NCBI GenBank assembly: GCA_041584055.1
Contig: JBFHER010000042.1
Span: 1-20,565, forward strand
DNA: 20,565 nucleotides
Direction of reading: 5' to 3'
Origin: JBFHER01 sp041584055
GTDB lineage: Bacteria > Bacteroidota > Bacteroidia > Bacteroidales > UBA5342
A program made the translations under genes and the position numbers. This document shows, one piece after another, positions 15,301 through 20,565 of this stretch; position 1 is the stretch's first letter; each line of letters begins with the position of its first letter. The notes under the pieces are model-generated. The model had not been told where the DNA came from. It saw nothing but the letters and a program-made list of their open reading frames with translations, and did not search any database.

Positions 15301-15428
15301 TGCATATCGATCATAAAATGATGGGATTAGGCGGCGATAACAGCTGGGGTGCCAAACCACATGACCCTTACATGTTTTATGCGGATAAAGAATACAAGTA
15401 CAGCTTTACAATTCTGCCGGTGAGGTAA
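12309..15428 (+). CDS. Exported beta-galactosidase, glycoside hydrolase family 2 (LacZ-like)
   Basis: A 1039-residue GH2 enzyme that cleaves terminal beta-galactosides. A signal peptide (about 1-18, MRKLLIALIF then LLMAQ) points to export to the periplasm; there is no lipobox cysteine. Domain order: N-terminal sugar-binding jelly roll (about 55-215), immunoglobulin-like domain (225-330), TIM barrel (330-620), linker domain (640-730) and beta-galactosidase small-chain domain (750-1037, with DNDFGNK and FFGRGPHENYCDR). The acid/base is E473 in SLGNEAG and the nucleophile is E542 in IWCEYSHAMGNSNG. Length and order match LacZ-type enzymes. The ATG at 12309 is chosen over an in-frame ATG at 12210 because it begins the signal peptide. 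No SusCD pair or sugar regulator is adjacent, so it is not in an obvious polysaccharide-utilisation locus; the true substrate may be a host or plant galactoside. Confidence 0.95.
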   Translation: MRKLLIALIFSSTMLLMAQTNDWENPAVFEINKEEPHATFTSFKTVEKALRQDKSQALNVLSLNGSWKFKFVKNVASRPMDFYKNNVDVSAWDNIPVPGNWEMYGYGYPRYNNMVYPFPKNQPVIDDTYNPVGSYVKTFTVPADWNGKQVFIQFGAVKSSFYIWVNGQKVGYSQDSKLPSEFNITKYLQKGSNKLAVQVFSFSDGSYIEDQDFWRLSGIQRDVLLIARESVHITDFFANAGLDASYSIGLLNLDVDIRNLSGKTAERYTVGYRVLAKDGREVLEGNSPITVKKGTIESLQLKNTLHGVAKWSAEDPNLYTLLLTLTDSKDNLIEALSQKIGFRTSEVKNGQLLVNGKPILLKGVNRHEHDGIYGHVISKETMIKDIELFKKFNVNAVRTCHYPNDPLWYELCDIYGIYVYDEANIESHGYGYKPTETLANKEEWKAAHVRRTSAMIERDKNHPSIIVWSLGNEAGTGINMLAAYQDAKGRDSSRPVHYERAEKLTSITERHTDIIGDMYRRIESIKSDFIGKELDRPFIWCEYSHAMGNSNGNFQEYWDLVESHRQLQGGFIWDWVDQGLLKTDEKGTKYWAYGGDFEPDGVYNDNNFCMNGLVDPDRVPHPGLYEVKKSYQNIGFKDAGIKEGKIELINKNFFVNLNQYVFHWELQGNGKIVAQGNFAGGNVQPQSSSVITLPINNFEAKAGVEYFLNVQAMNANATDLLPVASIVAQEQIRYPVYKKAESLAGVKRAMKVNDDTDRVVVTGEGFVVSFSKKEGALDGYALGGQQLLKQALKPAFWRAPTDNDFGNKLPVRAKVWKEAMANSKVTKAQSEVISDTEMTFAVRFDLPTVEGAIDVLYRVTGDGHVKVSYAFLANKASLPEIPRIGMKLQLYKNVDNLSFFGRGPHENYCDRNNAAHVGLYSSKVAEQYFPYNRPQENGYKTDVRWVQLKNNFGMGMKILGTELIGFSALHNSVSDFDPGEKKAQRHTNDIVEQDFVELHIDHKMMGLGGDNSWGAKPHDPYMFYADKEYKYSFTILPVR

Positions 15429-15429
15429 T

Positions 15430-15523
15430 TTAAAACGGGTGTCCGGAAATGACTGTTATTTTTTATGTTGGAAAATTATTCCGCGTGGATGACGTGCATT
15501 TAATTTTTGGTCACCCGTTTTAA
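15430..15523. repeat. Long-spaced perfect inverted repeat between convergent genes
   Basis: TTAAAACGGGTG (15430-15441) and CACCCGTTTTAA (15512-15523) are perfect 12-bp inverted arms with 70 bases between them; inside, CGGAA and TTCCG can pair too. The right arm covers the stop codon of the DUF4249 gene, and the left arm starts just after the beta-galactosidase stop. A role as a bidirectional terminator is plausible, though the loop is unusually long. Confidence 0.6.
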
Positions 15524-16572
15524 TCATAGAAAGGATATGCATAAGAGTTCCAAATGTCTTCAACCTGGCGAAAAACATCGGTTATGTCGATAAGCGTATC
15601 CACCGATGCTTTTGCGCCTAAGATTCCCAGGCCATTTTCTATGTTTGTGGGAATGTAAACAGGCTCTGTGAGCGGCATATCACCCAGCGACGAGTTGGTG
15701 GCAAGTGCTTTTAAATGAAAATATAGATCTGCTGAAATTCTGCTAAATCTAATCGCAAATTTTGGAATCCCGGTAATGATTTTTTCTTTTTCACCATCAT
15801 CACCCACGATAACCATTGTTAATCTGTTGTAGAAAGCATACATGTCACTGTAAAATGAAATTGTAATTTGTCGTCCATTGAAGGATTGATCTGAGAAATA
15901 AAAAGAATTTCCATAGCTTTCTCCTCCTATGTCGGTGGGATTTAAATAATAAGCTGACCCGGCGTAATCGATGAAGGGTGATGTGGTAACAGCACTGAAC
16001 GACGATTCAAAGGTGCGATCATCATCCCCCGGGACCTTGTCGATCAGTATAAACTCAATCTGATAAAAATCTGTTGTCCTGGCATCATCCTGTACATCAA
16101 TGTCTGTTCTGAAGAAATATTCAGGGGAACAATCAAAGCAACCAGGGTACGTTGTCTTTTTAAAACTGGTGTCAATGTTCGAAAATGCAGGGATATCAGG
16201 AATTGTAACACTGGCACCAATGGTTTGATAGCCCTGGGCACTTGCCTCAATTCTGTAGTTCATTCCTTTTTTTATGATGGTTGAGGCATCCTTAAACAAA
16301 TAGTCTGACGTTTTAAGCAATTCATTTCTTTCATTATCAACAATGATAAAAACAGAAACGTCTGATACAACAGATTCTACATATCTGGAATCCAACAAAT
16401 CTTTACTTCTTGAAATATGTATGCCGGCCATGCTGTCAACAGTTAATATTGCATTGGCCACCAGTTTCGGATCATGATCCTTTATTTCAAAGTTTTGGAC
16501 AGGCTTCTCACACGCGTACAAGGCCACTAGTAACAGAAAAAGAAATGAGAAATTATGTAGTATTGATTTCAT
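15520..16572 (-). CDS. DUF4249 family lipoprotein, partner of the TonB-dependent receptor
   Basis: A 350-residue predicted lipoprotein: hydrophobic signal ending LVALYAC (C21), then EKPVQ. The body fits DUF4249, a Bacteroidota family usually encoded directly after a TonB-dependent receptor: an N-terminal Ig-like part with VANAILTVDS, a YRIEASAQGYQTI motif near residue 107, and a C-terminal part around FHLKAL and LGILGAKASVDT. A GCFDC pair (C-x2-C, near residue 145) stands out in an otherwise cysteine-poor protein. Only 3 bp separate it from the receptor gene, so they are cotranscribed, and it likely forms part of the same outer-membrane import complex. The substrate is unknown; the family is not SusD, although the arrangement is similar. 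Confidence 0.85.
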   Translation of the reverse strand: MKSILHNFSFLFLLLVALYACEKPVQNFEIKDHDPKLVANAILTVDSMAGIHISRSKDLLDSRYVESVVSDVSVFIIVDNERNELLKTSDYLFKDASTIIKKGMNYRIEASAQGYQTIGASVTIPDIPAFSNIDTSFKKTTYPGCFDCSPEYFFRTDIDVQDDARTTDFYQIEFILIDKVPGDDDRTFESSFSAVTTSPFIDYAGSAYYLNPTDIGGESYGNSFYFSDQSFNGRQITISFYSDMYAFYNRLTMVIVGDDGEKEKIITGIPKFAIRFSRISADLYFHLKALATNSSLGDMPLTEPVYIPTNIENGLGILGAKASVDTLIDITDVFRQVEDIWNSYAYPFYD

Positions 16573-16575
16573 GAT

Positions 16576-19050
16576 TTAAAATTTAAAGCCGTATCTAATG
16601 AACGGTAAAAAATTAAGCAAGCTAATCTGCTTTATCACAGCATTGGTCTCGTTGGTGTCAAAGTTGTAATCTTCTGTGGCATAAACAAACATCGCGTTCT
16701 GGTGCACATAGGTGTTGTAAACTCCGGCACTGATCGTGTGACGTCCACTTTTCGTTTTATAATGGTAATTCGCCGATAAATCCAGACGATGATAGTTTGG
16801 CATCCTGTAATTGTTTCGGGTTTCAAAAAAATCGGTTTGATCAAGCGCAGGGACATAATCATAATAATATCCGCCATATCCCTCCGTTGGCATGGTCGAC
16901 GTTAAAACATCAATAAAGGACTCGTCTTTTAAAGTGAAGGCGTTTCCTGTATTGAAAACCCAAACAAGTCCAAAGTCCCATTTCTCAGTGTATTTTTGAG
17001 TTAAAACAAGTGAGAAATCGTGCCGCCTGTCATATTTAAAGGGGAAGCTTCTGCCTGCATTCAAATCTTCAAAAGTCCGATCACTTCTTGAAAGGGTATA
17101 GCCAATCCAACCGGTAAGCGTTCCGGTATTCTTTTTAATCAACAGCTCCATGCCATAGCTGGTCCCTTTGCCTTGTGTTACTTTATCATCCCAGTCCCCC
17201 TCAAAACTGAAGAAACTTGATCCTTCTTTATACTCTACAAGGTTGTTCATTGCTTTATAAAATCCTTCCAGTTCAAACTGAAAACGGTTGTTCAGGGAAT
17301 AGGCTGCACCAATGGCGGTCTGCCATGCATTCTGAGGTTTTACTTTTGCTGTGGCCGGAACCCAAAGGTCAGTGGGGAGATTCATTGTTGAACTGGCTAG
17401 CAGGTTAAGGTATTGACTCATGGTAACAAAGGATGCTTTAAACGATAAATTATCTTTGAACAGGTACCGGGCAGAAATGCGTGGCTGTAAAGCATGGTAA
17501 TAGGTGTTCTGTGTGATAAAAGCAGAGTAATGTAAACCAGCGTTGACCATAAACTCCGGACTGATGCGCCATTGGTCCTCGAGGTAAATAAACAATTCTT
17601 CAGAAGGAATGTTGGTTTTGCCTATGGCGGTGTCAATAAGCGCTTCTGCATCATCACTTTTCATAAACAGACTGGTTACGCCTGGCGAAAACTTATGTTC
17701 TGTAATGCTTGCACCAAACTTTACAAAATGATCATTGTTTGGGATGTAGTCCAAATCATATTTAAGACCAAAATCAGTGATTTTTGAGAGATAACTTAAA
17801 CCAAAGTTTTCGGTAGATGTCCCATCTGGTCCCGTTTCCTTGCTATAGCCTCCAAATCCGGTTTCGAACTTATAATCTGAAAAAGTGACGGTGGCATTGC
17901 TGAATAGTTTATTGGAAAAGACATGATTCCAACGTGCCGCTGTGGTAATATTTCCCCATAGAAATTTTAGATTGTTGCTTGACTCGTATGATCTGAACGG
18001 TTCTTCATCAAGTGGATTCCCGAACTCGTCGTAATATGTCTCGCCCTGATTGTTGTATTTATCGGAAAAACCAAGCTTGAAAATATCTCTTCCAAAATAA
18101 CCACTTAAATAAAGACGATCTTTATCTGAAAATTTATGATTTACTTTCGCATTAAGGTCATAGAAATAAAGGGTTAAATCCAGGTCCTGATCATCATTCT
18201 GTTTGTTTTGTCGTGCCAAAAAAGGTGCCATCAATACATCATAATAGGTTCTTCGTCCTGATACCATGAAGGATGTTTTATCCTTGATGATGGGCCCCTC
18301 AAACATTAATTTGGATGAAATAATCCCTACCGATCCTTCCCCATGAAAAGAATGCATATTTCCCTCCTTCATGCGAATGTCCACAACCGATGATAAGCGG
18401 CCGCCGTAGCGGGCAGGAAAGCCTCCTTTGATCAGTGTCACGTCTTTTATGGCATCATTGTTAAAAACTGAAAATAAGCCCAGGAGGTGACTGATGCCGT
18501 AAACAGGAACGCCATCAAGCAAAAACAGGTTTTGATCCGGGCCTCCCCCTCGAACATAAATGCCCGAAAAGCCTTCCTGACCTCCAGCAACACCAGGCAT
18601 CAGCTGCAAGGTTTTTAGCACATCTGCTTCCCCAAATAAAACCGGAATGTTCGACATCCTTTTTGTGTCAAGCTTGATGGAACTCATGTGGGGACTCCTG
18701 ACTGTTGCCATGGGCGAATCATCCGTAACTGTTACTTCAGAAAGTGTGAGATTGGATTCCATCTTAATGTTGAGAACAGTATCCTTTGTAAGATAAAGCA
18801 CTAATTTTAAGGGCTGGTAGCCGATGTATGAGACATTAATTTCCTGGGTGCCACTGTGCGTGGTAAAACTATAAAAACCATATTCATTGGTTACAGTTCC
18901 CTGCATTGTGGCGGGTTGAAACAGGGTGGCATTGATCAAAGATTCCCCGGATGAAGCATCCGAAATGGTTCCGCTAATGGTATATTTATTCTGTCCAAAA
19001 CTAAAGGCTCCTGAAAATAAAACGAACAGCAGCAGGAGATTTTTTATCAT
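16576..19050 (-). CDS. TonB-dependent receptor with N-terminal carboxypeptidase-regulatory-like domain
   Basis: An 824-residue outer-membrane receptor. A signal peptide (1-19) is followed by a CarboxypepD_reg-like beta-sandwich (about 22-100: ISGTISDASSGESLINATL, NEYGFYSF, SYIGYQP), then a plug domain (about 115-235: GEADVLKTLQLMPGV, GIYVRGGGPDQNLFLLDGVPVY, GGFPARYGGRLSSVVDIR), and a barrel ending in RYGFKF with a C-terminal aromatic residue suited to outer-membrane insertion. It is shorter than SusC (about 1000 residues) and its partner is DUF4249, not SusD, so glycan import is not implied. Candidate cargo includes metal chelates, peptides or other small molecules. No anti-sigma or sigma factor gene is adjacent. 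Transcribed from the AT-rich gap at 19051-19392. Confidence 0.92.
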   Translation of the reverse strand: MIKNLLLLFVLFSGAFSFGQNKYTISGTISDASSGESLINATLFQPATMQGTVTNEYGFYSFTTHSGTQEINVSYIGYQPLKLVLYLTKDTVLNIKMESNLTLSEVTVTDDSPMATVRSPHMSSIKLDTKRMSNIPVLFGEADVLKTLQLMPGVAGGQEGFSGIYVRGGGPDQNLFLLDGVPVYGISHLLGLFSVFNNDAIKDVTLIKGGFPARYGGRLSSVVDIRMKEGNMHSFHGEGSVGIISSKLMFEGPIIKDKTSFMVSGRRTYYDVLMAPFLARQNKQNDDQDLDLTLYFYDLNAKVNHKFSDKDRLYLSGYFGRDIFKLGFSDKYNNQGETYYDEFGNPLDEEPFRSYESSNNLKFLWGNITTAARWNHVFSNKLFSNATVTFSDYKFETGFGGYSKETGPDGTSTENFGLSYLSKITDFGLKYDLDYIPNNDHFVKFGASITEHKFSPGVTSLFMKSDDAEALIDTAIGKTNIPSEELFIYLEDQWRISPEFMVNAGLHYSAFITQNTYYHALQPRISARYLFKDNLSFKASFVTMSQYLNLLASSTMNLPTDLWVPATAKVKPQNAWQTAIGAAYSLNNRFQFELEGFYKAMNNLVEYKEGSSFFSFEGDWDDKVTQGKGTSYGMELLIKKNTGTLTGWIGYTLSRSDRTFEDLNAGRSFPFKYDRRHDFSLVLTQKYTEKWDFGLVWVFNTGNAFTLKDESFIDVLTSTMPTEGYGGYYYDYVPALDQTDFFETRNNYRMPNYHRLDLSANYHYKTKSGRHTISAGVYNTYVHQNAMFVYATEDYNFDTNETNAVIKQISLLNFLPFIRYGFKF

Positions 19051-19392
19051 TTTACAGAAAGTTTTCTGAAGATTAAAATATAAAATTATACTTAATCGAT
19101 TCGTTTTAATTCACGAAAGTTACAATCATTCAATGAGATTGTGTGATTACAAAGACGAATATAAATAAAAAACGGTTGCTTTTGGAACTGATTTTTAAAT
19201 AGGGTAAACTTTTCCGATACAAATATATATTCATTTTTTGATATATTTAAAAAAGAAAAATAAAAAATAGAGTCAAATCGCTATCTTGCTGATTTTTACA
19301 GCATTTCAAGAACTCTTTTTTAAATTTTTTGTGCTACCTTTGTGGTCCTTTTTGAGGGAGAAAATTGTTTAACTAACCATCATATTTTAATT
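19051..19392. other. AT-rich divergent intergenic region (342 bp)
   Basis: The gap between the divergent receptor and PPDK genes is strongly AT-rich, with A and T runs at about 19200-19275 and 19318-19330. It holds the PPDK -7 box at 19335-19342. On the minus strand a -7-like TAACTTTC lies roughly 65-70 bp before the receptor start. No RNA gene, small ORF with support or clear palindrome was seen. Confidence 0.6.
19335..19342 (+). promoter_or_regulatory. -7 box of the ppdK promoter
   Basis: TACCTTTG matches TAnnTTTG perfectly. The implied transcript starts near 19348 and carries a leader of about 45 nt, which includes GAGGGAG about 30 bases before the ATG. No TTTG was found at the usual -33 position. 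Confidence 0.6.
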
Positions 19393-20565
19393 ATGAGTCG
19401 AAAACGTGTTTATACATTTGGTAACGGTCAGGCTGAAGGAAAGGCTGACATGAAGAATTTATTGGGTGGTAAAGGTGCAAACCTTGCTGAGATGAACTTA
19501 ATTGGAGTTCCGGTTCCGGCAGGATTTACAATCACCACCGAAGTTTGTACTGAATACAATGAGAAAGGTAAAGATGCTGTAATTGAGCTGATGAGAGCTG
19601 AAGTTGAAGCGGGTGTTGCTTATTGTGAAAAAGCAATGAATGCAAAGTTTGGTTCTAAAGGAGAGGCATTTCCATTGTTGTTGTCTGTTCGTTCTGGTGC
19701 ACGTGTTTCTATGCCTGGTATGATGAATACAGTACTTAACCTTGGAATGAACGATGATGCAGTTAAGATTCTTGCTGAAAAATCAGGCAACGAAAAATTT
19801 GCATTCGATTCTTATCGTCGTTTTATTCAGATGTACGGTGATGTTGTTATGGGCGTTGAAGCAGAGGATGGCGAACACTGTCCTTTCGAACAGGTGCTGG
19901 ACAAAGTGAAAGATGAAAAAGATTATTCTACCGATGCTGATATGACCGTAGAAGATCTTAAATATGTGGTTGAGGAATTTAAGGCCGTTGTGAAAGCAAA
20001 AGCTGGCATAGATTTCCCTACAAATCCATGGGATCAGTTATGGGGAGCAGTTTGCGCCGTTTTTGATTCATGGAATACTGAAAGAGCAATCCTGTATCGT
20101 CGCATGGAAGGAATTCCTGGCGATTGGGGAACCGCTGTAAACGTTCAGTCAATGGTTTATGGTAACATGGGTGAAACTTCTGCTACCGGCGTTTGTTTCT
20201 CTCGTGATGCTGCTACCGGTGAAGACCAGTTCAATGGTGAGTACCTGATTAATGCGCAGGGTGAAGATGTGGTGGCTGGTGTTCGTACCCCACTGGAAAT
20301 AACAACCATCGGATCAAAAAGATGGGCAGAGCGTAATGGTACTTCTGAAGCAGATCGTGTGAAATATTTCCCCTCACTGGAAGAAGCAATGCCAGGCGTA
20401 TATGCTCAATTGAACGAGGTGCAACAAAAATTGGAGAACCATTATCACGATATGCAGGATATGGAGTTCACCGTTCAGGATAATAAATTGTGGATGTTGC
20501 AAACCCGTAACGGAAAACGCACAGGCGCTGCCATGGTTAAAATGGCCATCGACATGCTGGAAGAA
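19393..20565 (+). CDS. ppdK: Pyruvate, phosphate dikinase, N-terminal part (runs off the window)
   Basis: The first 391 codons of PPDK, open at the right edge; the full enzyme is about 900 residues. It interconverts pyruvate, ATP and phosphate with phosphoenolpyruvate, AMP and pyrophosphate in the cytoplasm, serving glycolysis or gluconeogenesis in anaerobes. Visible here is the ATP-grasp nucleotide-binding domain: YTFGNG, GGKGANLAEM (26-35), LSVRSGARVSMPGMMNTVLNLG (about 97-118), the RRFIQMYGDVV segment, GNMGETSATGV and the distal QDNKLWMLQTRNGKRTG. The Glu of MEF and the Gln of LQTR at the metal site are kept. The swivelling phosphohistidine domain and the pyruvate-binding barrel lie beyond the window. 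Codon use is even and the gene has its own -7 box. Confidence 0.97.
   Translation, partial: MSRKRVYTFGNGQAEGKADMKNLLGGKGANLAEMNLIGVPVPAGFTITTEVCTEYNEKGKDAVIELMRAEVEAGVAYCEKAMNAKFGSKGEAFPLLLSVRSGARVSMPGMMNTVLNLGMNDDAVKILAEKSGNEKFAFDSYRRFIQMYGDVVMGVEAEDGEHCPFEQVLDKVKDEKDYSTDADMTVEDLKYVVEEFKAVVKAKAGIDFPTNPWDQLWGAVCAVFDSWNTERAILYRRMEGIPGDWGTAVNVQSMVYGNMGETSATGVCFSRDAATGEDQFNGEYLINAQGEDVVAGVRTPLEITTIGSKRWAERNGTSEADRVKYFPSLEEAMPGVYAQLNEVQQKLENHYHDMQDMEFTVQDNKLWMLQTRNGKRTGAAMVKMAIDMLEE

Overview
The window reads as chromosomal DNA of a Bacteroidota species, probably an anaerobe or facultative anaerobe of the Bacteroidales/Marinilabiliales kind. The evidence is TonB-dependent receptors paired with lipoproteins, DUF2851 and DUF4249 families known mainly from this phylum, a Tgt C-terminus of the Bacteroides type, several TAnnTTTG (-7) promoter boxes of the Bacteroidota type, few Shine-Dalgarno sequences, and an oxygen-sensitive class I hybrid-cluster protein. 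No rRNA, tRNA, CRISPR array, transposase or integrase was seen. This is an assignment from family content, not from a phylogenetic marker.

Layout. 1-1418 (+): 3' end of tgt, then an LptF/LptG-type permease. 1454-3781 (-): a two-gene unit with a DUF2851 protein followed by a two-TM potassium channel carrying an RCK (TrkA-N/C) domain. 3882-4454 (+): a freestanding NUMOD4/HNH/HTH homing-endonuclease-like protein, divergent from DUF2851. 4551-7939: a nitrosative-stress module with a Crp/Fnr regulator of HcpR type (-), a divergent ferredoxin-domain protein (+) and hydroxylamine reductase Hcp (+). A perfect 14-bp palindrome lies between the regulator and the ferredoxin gene, and terminators follow the ferredoxin gene and hcp. 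8069-11445 (-): a cobalamin-uptake operon in which a cobalamin riboswitch precedes a BtuB-like receptor and a BtuG-like beta-propeller surface lipoprotein. 11529-12056 (+): 3-methyladenine DNA glycosylase. 12309-15428 (+): a secreted GH2 beta-galactosidase. 15520-19050 (-): a TonB-dependent receptor plus DUF4249 lipoprotein pair, substrate unknown. 19393-end (+): the N-terminal ATP-binding part of pyruvate phosphate dikinase, open at the right edge.

How the genes work together. Two transport operons bring nutrients across the outer membrane, one clearly for corrinoids. The HcpR/ferredoxin/Hcp block looks like a local NO/hydroxylamine response with its own regulator and a likely electron-transfer partner.

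The least-explained items are the 126-nt expansion inside the cobalamin riboswitch, which carries a Shine-Dalgarno-like sequence and a small ORF running into btuB, the Hcp-associated ferredoxin-like protein with a cysteine-rich C-terminal domain, and the DUF2851/NUMOD4 pair. I saw no defence island or clearly new multi-gene system.
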